From: JAHOYW01 sp963664605 | GTDB lineage: Bacteria; Verrucomicrobiota; Lentisphaeria; Victivallales; Victivallaceae | NCBI GenBank assembly: GCA_963664605.1 | Contig: OY761536.1 | Location: 1,240,001-1,304,000, forward strand | Length of the DNA stretch: 64,000 nucleotides | Direction: 5' to 3' | Part shown: in pieces, positions 16,989 through 26,651 of the stretch | How positions within the stretch are numbered: the stretch's first letter is position 1 | Layout of the letters: the number at the start of each line of letters is the position of its first letter | The notes under the pieces: model-generated | Databases searched by the model: none | Told to the model about the DNA's origin: nothing | The model's input: the letters and a program-made list of their open reading frames with translations, nothing else | Translations under genes and position numbers: made by a program

Positions 16989-19494
16989 AAACCTGAAAAA
17001 AATTATTGATACCTCCAGACAGTGGAAAGAGCCGCAAAGACTCCCGTTCCACTGGGCGTATGTGGTTTATTTTGGTGCGGCAGTAACTTGTTCCTTATGG
17101 CAGCATGCTGATCCGATTTTGACCTTGACTTTGTTGTCGCTTCTGTTCCCGGTCGGTTTTCTGGCTTATGTTCCATACAAATATATAAGTTCAAATAAAC
17201 GCTTTGTCGGGCAATTGATATGTATTGTTTCCGCTATGATTTGGGGGCTTATAAGGTTTAAGGCAAAGATTCCTGTCGATAAAATACTTGTGGAAAGTCT
17301 TTGTGTCATTGCTTTCTGTTTTATTCTCGCCCAGCGGCGCAATGATTATGATTATTTGCTTCTGATTAGTATCTTTCTTTTTCTCTATGGAGCTCTGCTG
17401 CCTAGAAGAATATTTATAGTAGCTTTTTCCGGTGCGGCTGTTTTGTGTGCTCTTTTACTGTATTCCACTCGCCTGAAATCTATTTCCCGACAGCTTGATA
17501 TTAAGAATCCGGCAAGGATATTTTCGCGCAGTTGGCCGCAGTATATGGCGCATGTTGTCCTGACGTTTGCAATATCTTATTATATTTTTACATTGATTCC
17601 AACTCAGGAAAATGAAGGGGAAGGATTGTTCGCATCTTCGTTCCGGACAGAAAATGATTCAAAACTTCCGCCGGCTTTCAGAAAATGGTTTGCGCTTGGT
17701 AAGGTTAAAAAAAGTCCAAAAGGCGATATGAAAACAAAAACCGGATCACCTACAAATGTGGGTAAGTCGGGTATGCCGATAAAGATGAAGAGCGACAGGA
17801 AGATGAGTGTGCCCGGGAAGGGCGGCAGCGGTACACCAAGTAAAGAACTTATTTTCAGGGTGAAATCACCGGTTAAATTATACTGGGTTGCGCAGATTTA
17901 TGATATTTACGACGGTAAAAAATGGACATTTTCGAGTAGCGGCAAAAAACACAGCGGCAAAAAAATACTTGCGCTTAACGCAAAAATAACTCACTATGAC
18001 ATTGAAACCAAGTTCATAATAGAAAAATGGTTGAGCCCGAAACTTTACTTTGCCTACCGCCCTACTGATTTCGCTGTTTTTAAGGATAATGCAATACGTT
18101 ACAGCTACAGGATGTCTCCTTTTAATGCGGTTTTAACAGAGAAGAAGTATCCACCTCTGCCATGCATTTATAATGTTAATACAGTGCTTTATATACCATC
18201 GCTGGATGAGAAAAAACGCATAGATTCTAAATTTAAAGATTTTTGGATTGATGTTTTAAAACCATCTCATTATATGAAACTGCCCAGAAAAAAAATCAGT
18301 CAACGTACTAAACGCCTCGTAAAAAGATTAATCGGGCATATCAAAGACCCGTACAAAAAAGCTTTGGCGCTGCGTGATTATCTGCGTAAAAATTTTAAAT
18401 ATAAACAATATGCCAAGCCGGTTCCGGGAAATAGAGAGACTGTTGATTATTTTCTGTTTTATCTACGGGAAGGGCATTGTGAATATTATGCATCCGCTTT
18501 AACAGTAATGGCACGCCTAGCCGGTTTACCGGCAAGAGTGGCAACCGGTTTCTCGCCGGGAAACTATAATGCCTTGAATAAATATTTTGAAGTGCACGCT
18601 TACCATGCTCATGCCTGGACTCAAATATTTATCCCCGGAATGGGATGGCTGACTATGGATGCAACGCCTCCGGGCAGTATTGAATCCAGAACAACTCCTT
18701 TCGGTATCGGCAGTATGCGTGATCCATTTGGCGACAGTTGGAGGGTCACTCCGCCTGAGATAACATCTGAAACGATCAGTTATATAAGAAGCAAACATTA
18801 TGAAAAACTTGAAGCTGACCGTCAGGCAGGAAAATTCAATACTTATGAAGAATTATTTATTGCCACAGCCCAAGCGCAATATAAAGCTACTGAAAGGCTT
18901 AAGGATTATATGGAAAAACTTAAGCAGTTCAAAGAAAAAGGAGTTGACCGTATCCAAGGATTTTTTGCCAGGATAAGAAGAAAGTTTGGTGAAGCTATGC
19001 GATGGATAAAGTTTGCTTTTTATAAAATAATGGATAAAATACAGGAACATTGGTTTATACTTATACCGGTCATTATCATATTCATAGCAGTTTATCTGGA
19101 AGTTATAATTTTAAAGAGGTACCTGAACCGCGTTTATGGTCTGCGGAGGTGTCGCTGGTTTTATTCCGGGGCAAAGGATAATTTCCCGGATAATCCCGGG
19201 CTTTGTGTAAAAAAATGTTATTTGATGACCCGAATGCTGCTTAATCTCGGCGGTTTTTCACGTCCGCATAATATTGAGCTGCTTGAATACGGCAGATCAT
19301 TAAATATTATAGATCTTAGTCTGCATAAGGATGTTGTTGTGATCTTTTATCTGTTTTCCAAGCTTGAATACAGTCTATCTCCAATTACATTAGAGGAAGC
19401 CGGGGATGCTCTTAAACGGCTTGAAAGGATTCGCAAGTATATGTATGAGCAGATAAATGAGGCAACGGAATTGATCACAGAGCAAAAGGAATGA
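16981..19494 (+). CDS. TgpA-like membrane transglutaminase (DUF3488 type)
   Basis: The 837-residue protein has an N-terminal bundle of about six membrane helices (residues 15-220), a periplasmic transglutaminase core, one late membrane helix (around 695-715, in WFILIPVIIIFIAVYLEV) and a cytoplasmic tail. The catalytic triad is visible: Cys in EGHCEYYAS, His in AYHAHAWTQ and Asp in MDATPPG. It matches TgpA of the MoxR/DUF58 clusters, which may remodel periplasmic protein or peptide bonds. The ATG at 16981 overlaps the DUF58 stop; an in-frame upstream start at 16939 would add 14 residues and is unlikely. Confidence 0.92.
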   Translation: MSKNLKKIIDTSRQWKEPQRLPFHWAYVVYFGAAVTCSLWQHADPILTLTLLSLLFPVGFLAYVPYKYISSNKRFVGQLICIVSAMIWGLIRFKAKIPVDKILVESLCVIAFCFILAQRRNDYDYLLLISIFLFLYGALLPRRIFIVAFSGAAVLCALLLYSTRLKSISRQLDIKNPARIFSRSWPQYMAHVVLTFAISYYIFTLIPTQENEGEGLFASSFRTENDSKLPPAFRKWFALGKVKKSPKGDMKTKTGSPTNVGKSGMPIKMKSDRKMSVPGKGGSGTPSKELIFRVKSPVKLYWVAQIYDIYDGKKWTFSSSGKKHSGKKILALNAKITHYDIETKFIIEKWLSPKLYFAYRPTDFAVFKDNAIRYSYRMSPFNAVLTEKKYPPLPCIYNVNTVLYIPSLDEKKRIDSKFKDFWIDVLKPSHYMKLPRKKISQRTKRLVKRLIGHIKDPYKKALALRDYLRKNFKYKQYAKPVPGNRETVDYFLFYLREGHCEYYASALTVMARLAGLPARVATGFSPGNYNALNKYFEVHAYHAHAWTQIFIPGMGWLTMDATPPGSIESRTTPFGIGSMRDPFGDSWRVTPPEITSETISYIRSKHYEKLEADRQAGKFNTYEELFIATAQAQYKATERLKDYMEKLKQFKEKGVDRIQGFFARIRRKFGEAMRWIKFAFYKIMDKIQEHWFILIPVIIIFIAVYLEVIILKRYLNRVYGLRRCRWFYSGAKDNFPDNPGLCVKKCYLMTRMLLNLGGFSRPHNIELLEYGRSLNIIDLSLHKDVVVIFYLFSKLEYSLSPITLEEAGDALKRLERIRKYMYEQINEATELITEQKE

Positions 19495-19507
19495 CGGATT
19501 ATTTAAA

Positions 19508-20371
19508 ATGTTTAATTTAGCGGAAAAAATAAAATATGTGGTAATTGGCGATCCGGTGGCGCATTCATTGTCTCCCGAAATGCAGAATCCGGGGTTTGCG
19601 GCTTTAGGCATGGGGAAATGTTACGGGAAATTGCATGTGACAAATGAAACGTTCCCTGAATTCGTTGACTTCGCGCGTCAAAAGCTTGACGGTTTTAATA
19701 TTACAGTTCCTCACAAACAGACTATTATTTCCTATCTTGACAGCATTTCTCAAGAGGCGGCTTTAGCTGAAAGCGTAAACACCGTTATCGTCAAGGCGGG
19801 TAGAATGCATGGGGAGTCGACTGACGGCTGGGGGCTCGAAAACGCCCTTAAGGAAGCTTTTGGCTTCAAGTTAAACGGTGGAAAGATTTTATTTATCGGT
19901 TGTGGCGGAGCGGTGCAGGCGACGGCTTTCCATTTTGCCGCGCATGGAGCGGATGGATTGTATTTCGCCAACCGTACTTTGAGCAAAGCCGAGACTTTAA
20001 GCTCTAAAATCGTTAAAAATTATCCGGATTGTGAATGTTGCTGTTGTGCTCTGAGCGATGAAGCAGGTTTAAAAGAATTTATCACGCGGGCTCAAGTTGT
20101 GATTCAGGGAACCAGTCTGGGATTGAAAGACAGCGACCCGATGCCGATAAATCCGGCGCTCTTAAAAGACGTTTGTTTTTACGATACGATTTATAAGGAA
20201 ACGCCGCTCCTGCAGGCGGCGTTGCGGGCGGGCTTGAAAACCGCTGACGGCCGGACAATGCTTCTGCACCAGGGGGCAAAGTCTATGGAATTATGGACCG
20301 GGAAAAAAGCCCCTGTCGAAAAAATGCGCCAGGCGCTTTATAAAGCCATGGGAAAAAGGAAAAAGGCATGA
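19508..20371 (+). CDS. aroE: Shikimate dehydrogenase
   Basis: AroE reduces 3-dehydroshikimate to shikimate with NADPH. The 287-residue protein has the substrate-binding AHSLSPEMQN, FNITVPHK (catalytic Lys), AESVNTV, STDGWG (in place of NTDG), the nucleotide loop GCGGAVQA, and a C-terminal LLHQGAKSMELW matching the conserved Gln-containing helix. Quinate dehydrogenase activity cannot be excluded. It sits 13 bp after the transglutaminase gene and overlaps the lipoprotein gene by 4 bp (ATGA). Confidence 0.94.
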   Translation: MFNLAEKIKYVVIGDPVAHSLSPEMQNPGFAALGMGKCYGKLHVTNETFPEFVDFARQKLDGFNITVPHKQTIISYLDSISQEAALAESVNTVIVKAGRMHGESTDGWGLENALKEAFGFKLNGGKILFIGCGGAVQATAFHFAAHGADGLYFANRTLSKAETLSSKIVKNYPDCECCCCALSDEAGLKEFITRAQVVIQGTSLGLKDSDPMPINPALLKDVCFYDTIYKETPLLQAALRAGLKTADGRTMLLHQGAKSMELWTGKKAPVEKMRQALYKAMGKRKKA

Positions 20372-21216
20372 AAGTTTTGTCATTTAGCTTATTGATTTTG
20401 TCAATGCTTTCTTTTTGGGGATGTAGTGATGCAGGTGAACAAAAATATAGAAAGCAGCTTGAGAGAATATTGAGCATTAAGGATATATCTGATGAAAAGA
20501 ATATCCCTAAACTTGAAGAGTATCTAAAAAGCAACGATGGTAGTATTCATAAATATGCAGCAGCCCAGGCTCTCTTTCTTATGGATTCTCCCAAGGCAAC
20601 AAATGCTTTGGAGAAACACATGTTTTCTTCTCCTAAATACTATATATCTCAAAGTATCAATTACATGTTTCACTGGGGGATGAAACCGGTTGCAAAGCGG
20701 AATGAGTTCATTAAAAAATATCATTTGCGATCTAGTTCTAAACTCATTTCGCTAGCCGTTGAGTCCTCTTACTCAGACAATTCCAAAAACAAGATAAATT
20801 TTAAATTGATATTAAAAAATAGGACAGCGAGTCCAATTCGTTTGTATAAGCCACGCTTCTATTTAGGACAATATATACTTATTATGTCGCCATCAGGAGA
20901 ATTTGCGAAGCCCGTTTCTACGACAATGTATAAACTTCGAAGATATTTACCGGAAGAATGTTATATTGAACTTCTCCCAAAAAAATCGTATGTATTTAAT
21001 TTTTCGGGAGAGTTTAAAACCTTTCCTAACAGCCCAAATCCTGAGTTCAGAGACGGTCTTTGGTTGGATTGCGGGGATTTCGCGCACAAAGTATCTAATG
21101 ACGGATTATTTAGGATATATGGAATATACTCCCACAGAGTCAATACTCATTTTTATAACAATATCTGGACAGGTCGAGTTGTTTCCGAGCCGATAGATGT
21201 AATACTTAATCAATAA
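20368..21216 (+). CDS. Predicted lipoprotein of unknown function
   Basis: A type II signal peptide is clear: MKV, then a hydrophobic core and the lipobox FWGC with Cys19. Residues about 35-95 look like one or two HEAT-type helical repeats (KYAAAQALFLMDS), and the remainder is beta-rich. I know no family for it. Base composition is noticeably more AT-rich than aroE upstream, and codon use differs. With the next gene it may form an acquired segment, although its start overlaps the aroE stop. Probably anchored in the outer or inner membrane facing the periplasm. Confidence 0.75.
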   Translation: MKVLSFSLLILSMLSFWGCSDAGEQKYRKQLERILSIKDISDEKNIPKLEEYLKSNDGSIHKYAAAQALFLMDSPKATNALEKHMFSSPKYYISQSINYMFHWGMKPVAKRNEFIKKYHLRSSSKLISLAVESSYSDNSKNKINFKLILKNRTASPIRLYKPRFYLGQYILIMSPSGEFAKPVSTTMYKLRRYLPEECYIELLPKKSYVFNFSGEFKTFPNSPNPEFRDGLWLDCGDFAHKVSNDGLFRIYGIYSHRVNTHFYNNIWTGRVVSEPIDVILNQ

Positions 21217-21315
21217 ATATAGATTTGGAATTAATTATCAAAGTTGAATTTTAGGTTTTTAGCTTGTTTTGTACTGATTACATTCTATATTTAAAGGATT
21301 GTAAGGATTATCAGA

Positions 21316-22287
21316 ATGAGAGGTGAAATGGGTCAGCAAATAGAGATATATCAGACATCCGATCATCAAGCTCAAGTGGAAGTGAAGTTTGATCATGATA
21401 CCGTATGGTTGAGTCAAAAACAATTAACCGTGTTGTTTGATAGAGAAAGGTCAGTTATTTCCAAACATATAAACAATATCTTCAAAGAAAAAGAACTTGA
21501 AAAGGCTTCAGTATGTGCAAAAATTGCACATACTGCTGCAGATGGTAAAGTTTACAACACTCAATACTACAATTTAGATGTAATCATTTCAGTTGGTTAT
21601 CGCATAAAATCAAAAAGGGGGACACAATTTCGCATTTGGGCAACTCAAAGGATTAAAGATTATTTACTTCAAGGTTATGCTATTAACGAAAAGCGACTTA
21701 AAGAAAAACAGCAGGAAGTTCAATATCTTAAAACAGGAATTCGGATTTTAAATAGAGTAATTGAGAAAGAGTTGAATGAGCAAAATAATGCAATGCTCAC
21801 GCTCTTTGCAAAAGGTCTTGAACTCTTAGACGATTACGATCACGAAAATCTTGATTTAAAAGGTCTGAGTATAGTAGAAACAGTCTATCCTAAATTTGAT
21901 GATTATATGAATATGATTCATGAGATGTATTCTGATATTGATTCAGAGGTTTTTGCGAAACCCAAAGATGACAGTTTTAAAAGCTCGATTAACCAGATCC
22001 GGCAGTATTTTAATAAAGAGGAACTTTATCCCTCTTTGGAAGAAAAGGCGGCTAATCTTCTTTACCTTATTGTGAAAAATCATTCTTTTATTGATGGCAA
22101 TAAACGTATTGCGGCTGCGTGTTTTTTATTTTTTTTGGAACGTAACAATGGTTTGTTTAAAAATGATAAACCAATTATTAGTAATGAAGCATTGGCATCA
22201 TTAACTCTTTTTATTGCTTCAAGCAAAGCAGAAGAATCAGTAATCGTTAAACAATTAATCATAAGTATTTTAAATAGAAATAAATAA
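21316..22287 (+). CDS. RhuM-family protein fused to a Fic/Doc domain
   Basis: Residues about 5-170 match the RhuM 'virulence protein' family: TVWLSQKQL, HINNIFKEKEL, YNLDVIISVGYRIKS and FRIWATQRIKDYLLQGY. The C-terminal part (from about 195) carries a Fic motif HSFIDGNKR with the catalytic His near residue 256. Fic proteins transfer AMP or another nucleotide moiety to target proteins; Doc-type members are toxins. The N-terminal half probably binds DNA. The start could be the ATG at 21316 (AAGGA upstream) or 21328 (GAGG upstream). It stands alone on AT-rich DNA without a visible antitoxin gene. Confidence 0.88.
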   Translation: MRGEMGQQIEIYQTSDHQAQVEVKFDHDTVWLSQKQLTVLFDRERSVISKHINNIFKEKELEKASVCAKIAHTAADGKVYNTQYYNLDVIISVGYRIKSKRGTQFRIWATQRIKDYLLQGYAINEKRLKEKQQEVQYLKTGIRILNRVIEKELNEQNNAMLTLFAKGLELLDDYDHENLDLKGLSIVETVYPKFDDYMNMIHEMYSDIDSEVFAKPKDDSFKSSINQIRQYFNKEELYPSLEEKAANLLYLIVKNHSFIDGNKRIAAACFLFFLERNNGLFKNDKPIISNEALASLTLFIASSKAEESVIVKQLIISILNRNK

Positions 22288-22335
22288 GTTCAATTTGTAT
22301 ATATAAATATTATTGATGTCAAAAAGGAAAAAATA

Positions 22336-23178
22336 ATGTTGGAATACTCTTATCCGTTTATACCGCAATTAATGCCTTTCTGGTATGTTATGTCATTTAT
22401 TTTAGGAACCTGCATCGGCAGTTACCTGAATGTGGTTATCTACCGGGTTCCGGCGGAAATGTCTTTGAGCACACCGGGATCACATTGTCCGAAATGCAAA
22501 AAGGAGATTTTCTGGTATCATAACATTCCATTGCTGAGCTGGCTGCTTCTGCGCGGGAAATGTGCCAACTGCGCCAGCAGAATATCGATACGTTATTTTC
22601 TGATTGAACTTCTCACCGGAATTTTATTTCTGCTGGCTTTCGCGAAAGTCGTATTTTATCATGAACCAATTGAAATACTTGTCGTATATTTTGGTCTTAC
22701 AATGCTGATAGTCACTACAGTGTTTATTGACACGGAACACCAGATAATTCCGGACAAAACAACCTATCCGGCGATTATTCTAGGTTTAGCCGCGGCGGCG
22801 GTCTTTCCTGGAATCTGGGGTACAGACAGTCATTGGACAGCGTTCAGCCGGTCCGTTATATGTTTTGCGGTCAGCGGGGGGCTTTTGTCTTTGTTTGCGA
22901 TAATTGGTTCAAAAATATTCAAACGTGATGCTTTAGGATGGGGGGACGTTAAATATATTGCCGCAATTGGAGCATGTTTAGGCGGGCGTGCCGCATATTT
23001 CACTTTATTGTTTGCAGCTCTCAGCGGCTCTGTTGCAGGCGTCATTTTGATGCTTGCCAAAAAGAAAGATTTCAAAGGAACGATTCCATTCGGCCCGTTT
23101 TTAGCTGTAGCGACCTATTTGTGGATTATTTTTGGTGTGGAAATAATGAAACTTTTCAGAATTGTTTTCCAAAAATAA
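22336..23178 (+). CDS. pilD: Type 4 prepilin peptidase / N-methyltransferase
   Basis: PilD cleaves the leader of type IV pilins and type II secretion pseudopilins and methylates the new N-terminus, in the inner membrane. The 280-residue protein has the N-terminal cytoplasmic domain with a four-Cys zinc site (CPKC and CANC), needed for methylation. About eight membrane helices follow. The two catalytic aspartates of this aspartic protease class are in VFIDTEHQIIPD and GWGDVKY. AAAGGA precedes the start. No pilin or secretion genes are adjacent. It converges on the nitrilase gene, 21 bp apart. Confidence 0.95.
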   Translation: MLEYSYPFIPQLMPFWYVMSFILGTCIGSYLNVVIYRVPAEMSLSTPGSHCPKCKKEIFWYHNIPLLSWLLLRGKCANCASRISIRYFLIELLTGILFLLAFAKVVFYHEPIEILVVYFGLTMLIVTTVFIDTEHQIIPDKTTYPAIILGLAAAAVFPGIWGTDSHWTAFSRSVICFAVSGGLLSLFAIIGSKIFKRDALGWGDVKYIAAIGACLGGRAAYFTLLFAALSGSVAGVILMLAKKKDFKGTIPFGPFLAVATYLWIIFGVEIMKLFRIVFQK

Positions 23179-23199
23179 TACCATCTCCAGCCATCTGTT

Positions 23200-24141
23200 T
23201 CATTTTTCCATATTTCCTGGAGTATGGCGATGCTTCAAGGCGCGTTTCATATAATCGTCGAGAGTTTCAATCTCAAATTCTTCGATTATTTCATCGATCG
23301 TAATATCCTCAAGTTCGCTGGAGATAAGCACAGAACCCAATTTTCCGGGGTCTTTCATCGTAAAACCGCGCCCGTATTTTTCTTTAGCAGCACTTATTTT
23401 TTCCCAGTTGTAGTCAAGATGAACAACTTTGCAGTCGAGGTTTACGGTATGGGTGACGTGATTAAAATAGTTTGTTGTTTCGGCAAGGGTTTCTCCGGTC
23501 GGGCTGATAATCGCCGACGGCAGGTCTTGAATAGCGCCGACAAAGTGTGCGCGGCAGGAGTACGCCCAGTAGTCCTGCATTAATCCGCCGTGATACATTG
23601 AAGAAAAAAGGATTAAATCAGGTTTTTGCGCTGCATATTTCAAACGCAGTTCATCAAAATTAAGGTCAAAACAAATTGCACAGGCAACTGTTCCAAAATC
23701 CGTTTCAATCAAATCTGCATTTTTACCGCATAAAATTCCATGTTGTGTCGTTTCCTCGATAACTACATGATTTTTATTGTAGATGCCAGCGACTCCGCCA
23801 TCACGGTCGATTAATTGGGTACAGTTGCGAAATGTTCCATCGGAAACTTGAAATGCTGCTGAATATGCGATATAGCAATTATTCTCTTTAGCTTTTTTGC
23901 TGAAAAATTTCAGCATTCTGTCGCCGCGTACGGTATAGTACAAATCTCTGTCTGAGCCTTCAATACCGACATAACGATCACATGCTTCAGGAAGGACTAT
24001 TAAATCCGGCATATCCGGTAAAACTTGATCCAGTTGCTTTGCCCAGAAATCCATCATTTTATTTACAGCTTCTTCGGGAGGAAGATTAGTGAACGGCATT
24101 CCTCTATGGGCGATAGTTGAAATTGTAAGGTAGCGAGCCAT
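23200..24141 (-). CDS. Carbon-nitrogen hydrolase (nitrilase superfamily)
   Basis: The nitrilase superfamily cleaves nitriles, amides or N-carbamoyl bonds with a Glu-Lys-Cys triad. In this 313-residue protein these are Glu52 (VLPEACD), Lys123 (YNKNHVV) and Cys157 (AICFDLNFDE). The signal-free, soluble protein is probably an amidase or N-carbamoyl amidohydrolase; the substrate is unknown. It is followed by no pathway partner. A 191-bp AT-rich gap separates it from the divergent exporter gene. Confidence 0.9.
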   Translation of the reverse strand: MARYLTISTIAHRGMPFTNLPPEEAVNKMMDFWAKQLDQVLPDMPDLIVLPEACDRYVGIEGSDRDLYYTVRGDRMLKFFSKKAKENNCYIAYSAAFQVSDGTFRNCTQLIDRDGGVAGIYNKNHVVIEETTQHGILCGKNADLIETDFGTVACAICFDLNFDELRLKYAAQKPDLILFSSMYHGGLMQDYWAYSCRAHFVGAIQDLPSAIISPTGETLAETTNYFNHVTHTVNLDCKVVHLDYNWEKISAAKEKYGRGFTMKDPGKLGSVLISSELEDITIDEIIEEFEIETLDDYMKRALKHRHTPGNMEK

Positions 24142-24332
24142 TATATTTATCCTTGGTTTAGTTTTAAAAAAACTTTAGAAGATTATAGGGTTCATGAGAG
24201 AAATTGCAAGTGTGAAAGAAACTTTTTAGTTGCAAAAAAATGATTGTCGTGAATTTTTATTGTTTACTGTTGGGTTTTGTCATTTTCTGATGTAGATTAG
24301 GCGGACAATTCTAATTATTCAGGTAACATATA

Positions 24333-25103
24333 ATGGAATATTTTTTAAGTGATTATACTCAGCAGCAGCTTTTAGTTATAGCTTTCTGCGCTTTTCTTGT
24401 AGGAGTCAGCAAAACCGGGGTTCCTGGCGCGGGAATCTTGAATGTCCCTCTTATGGCCTTGGTGTTTTCAGCAAAGATGTCTACTGGGTTGTTGCTGCCG
24501 CTTTTAGCTATGGCGGATATATTCGCGGTGACTTATTATCACCGTCACGCACAATGGAAACACGTATGGCGGCTTTTGCCCTGGGCTTTGGCGGGGATAG
24601 GCGCCGGATCGCTGATAATCCGGCATATTAACGATGCTCAACTCAAACCGGTGATTGGCTTTATCGTCCTTATCTTGCTGGTTGTGAATTACTGGCGTAT
24701 GCATCGTGCCGGAGATGAACTGAAGGTTCCTACGCATTGGGCGTTTGCGGCAACGCTCGGATTTGCTGCTGGTTTGACTACCTGTATGGCGAATGCGGCA
24801 GGGCCGATAATGGTGATTTATTTGCTGGCTATGCGTTTACCTAAAAATGAATATATTGGAACTGGAGCGTGGTATTTTCTGATTTTAAACTGGTTGAAAA
24901 TACCATTGTTTGTCTGGGACGGCAGAATTACTATGGCATCGGTGAAAGCGGATGTTGTCATGCTTCCGGCAATCGCGGCCGGGGCATTTATCGGCATCAT
25001 TATCCTCAAAAAACTGCCGCAAAAGTATTTTAATATAATAATTCAGATATTAGCGCTGGCTGCCACAATTAAGCTTTGCTGGTCAATAAAAGATTTATTT
25101 TAG
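24333..25103 (+). CDS. TauE/SafE-family sulfite/organosulfur exporter-like permease
   Basis: 256-residue integral membrane protein with about eight helices and the TauE/SafE repeat pattern: GVSKTGVPGAG in the first half and GLTTCMANAAGPIM in the second. The family exports small anions such as sulfite, sulfoacetate or other organosulfur compounds, but many members are uncharacterised. It is divergent from the nitrilase gene and followed by a small membrane protein. Confidence 0.88.
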   Translation: MEYFLSDYTQQQLLVIAFCAFLVGVSKTGVPGAGILNVPLMALVFSAKMSTGLLLPLLAMADIFAVTYYHRHAQWKHVWRLLPWALAGIGAGSLIIRHINDAQLKPVIGFIVLILLVVNYWRMHRAGDELKVPTHWAFAATLGFAAGLTTCMANAAGPIMVIYLLAMRLPKNEYIGTGAWYFLILNWLKIPLFVWDGRITMASVKADVVMLPAIAAGAFIGIIILKKLPQKYFNIIIQILALAATIKLCWSIKDLF

Positions 25104-25215
25104 CCGCGGCTGTAAATTAAGTATAAAATAAATATTTATGCTTGCAAAATTTAATATTACTATTAATGTAAATTTTGTATCGCGGTAATATTTTAATAAA
25201 AATGGAGTTTGGAGA

Positions 25216-25542
25216 ATGGAAATTCTGGGTATCATTTTAAATTTTGTGATAGTATCTTTGATCATGGGGACATCTCTGTGGCTGGCAATGAAAATCACCA
25301 AGGTCGAAGGTACCTTTTTGGCAATGCTCATCATTGCGGCGGTGACTATGCTGGTTGGTTTAATACCCGGATTTGGATGGATTTTATCGCTTGTTGCTTT
25401 GTACTTCATGCTCCACAAATGGACGACGGCTGAATTCTGGCCGGATTCCGTAATTCTGGTGGTCGTCGCCGGGGCGGTCAGATTCATTGCTGTCTGGTTT
25501 TTAGCTCTTTTATTTATGAAATTGGGAATGATTGGAGCTTAA
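25216..25542 (+). CDS. Small membrane protein of unknown function
   Basis: The 108-residue protein has three to four hydrophobic helices (about 3-25, 36-66, 76-104) and no recognised motif. GGAG at 25204-25207 is spaced 8 nt from the ATG, supporting the start; a second GGAG is too close. Codon use looks like that of neighbouring genes, so I think it is real, but I cannot assign a family. The 134 bp that follow, to the epimerase gene, contain only a doubtful 37-codon frame. Confidence 0.7.
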   Translation: MEILGIILNFVIVSLIMGTSLWLAMKITKVEGTFLAMLIIAAVTMLVGLIPGFGWILSLVALYFMLHKWTTAEFWPDSVILVVVAGAVRFIAVWFLALLFMKLGMIGA

Positions 25543-25676
25543 TATAATACAATAGGGTATGTTTAAATGGCCCGGCTTCATTGCTTGTTGGAGTTATTGG
25601 CTGGGGGAGCCTGTTTTGCGGCAAGCCGTTTGCCTCTTGCAATAATTAAACTCATTAAGACAACCACTGCTGAAAA

Positions 25677-26642
25677 CTAATTTTTCTGGATTGAATCAGC
25701 CACATCTTTGATGATGTCGCTTAGTGAAAGTTTGGTTTTCCAACCTATCAGTTTTTCTATCTTACTGGTGTCCGGGGCGCGGTGCAGCATGTCTTCAAAA
25801 CCTTTTTCATAGGCTTCGTCGTAGGAAATTTTTTTGATTTTTGATGAACTGTTGAGCTGTTTGATTATCGTGTTCGCAAGTTCTTCAATTGATATCCGGT
25901 GCTGGCTTCCTATGTTGTAGATAGCGCCGTGGGATTCTGGACAGTCAGCGAGAGCCAGCAACGCCCGGACTGTATCAAAAACATGACAAAAACAGCGGCT
26001 TTGATTACCGGAGCCGTAAACGGACAGGTCTTTGCCTTCAAGGGCGCTGGTAACAAAACGCGGGACCACCATGCCGTACTGCCCGGTCTGGCGCGGGCCG
26101 ACAGTATTGAAAAAGCGTACTACAGTACCTTTAAGTTTATGTGAATGGCAATGAGCCATTAAATAAAATTCATCAAGGAGCTTGCTGCATGCGTAGGACC
26201 ACCGGGAATGGGTAGGGCAACCTATAAGCAGATCATCAGTTTCATGAAATTTCTTCTTGAATGATTTACCGTATACTTCACTGGTGCTGGCGATAATAAT
26301 GCGCTTATCGAATTTTACTGCCGCATTTATGACGTTCTCGCTGCCGTGAACATTAGTGACAATGGTTTTGGCTGGTTCATTTACCACCAGTTCAACTCCG
26401 ACTGCCGCCGCGAGGTGATAGATGACGTCGGCGTTTTTAACATAATCCTCCATATTTTCCATTGTAACAATATCCGCTTCAACAAATTGAAGACGGCTGT
26501 CATCGCTAACGGATGCCAGATTAGACATTAATCCGGTGGAAAGATTATCAATTATTATTACTTCATTATTTTTGTCTTCCAACAGGGCTTCCGTTAAGTG
26601 TCCGCCGATGAATCCGGCTCCTCCGGTAATAAGATAACGCAC
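25677..26642 (-). CDS. NAD-dependent nucleotide-sugar epimerase/dehydratase
   Basis: Extended short-chain dehydrogenase of 321 residues. NAD binds at GGAGFIGGHL (residues 7-16), the active-site pair is YACSK, and ASTSEVYG supplies the conserved Ser. It belongs with UDP-glucose 4-epimerase, UDP-glucuronate decarboxylase or dTDP-glucose dehydratase relatives; the exact product is not readable. The start is GTG at 26640-26642 with AGGAGG five bases upstream, and that ribosome site overlaps the pssA stop codon. It is thus the third gene of the psd-pssA transcript. Confidence 0.88.
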   Translation of the reverse strand: MRYLITGGAGFIGGHLTEALLEDKNNEVIIIDNLSTGLMSNLASVSDDSRLQFVEADIVTMENMEDYVKNADVIYHLAAAVGVELVVNEPAKTIVTNVHGSENVINAAVKFDKRIIIASTSEVYGKSFKKKFHETDDLLIGCPTHSRWSYACSKLLDEFYLMAHCHSHKLKGTVVRFFNTVGPRQTGQYGMVVPRFVTSALEGKDLSVYGSGNQSRCFCHVFDTVRALLALADCPESHGAIYNIGSQHRISIEELANTIIKQLNSSSKIKKISYDEAYEKGFEDMLHRAPDTSKIEKLIGWKTKLSLSDIIKDVADSIQKN

Positions 26643-26651
26643 GAAAACCTC

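Noticed and set aside
25567..25680. 37-codon ORF after the small membrane protein
   Set aside because: No good ribosome site, overlaps the end of the opposite epimerase gene, and no recognisable pattern.
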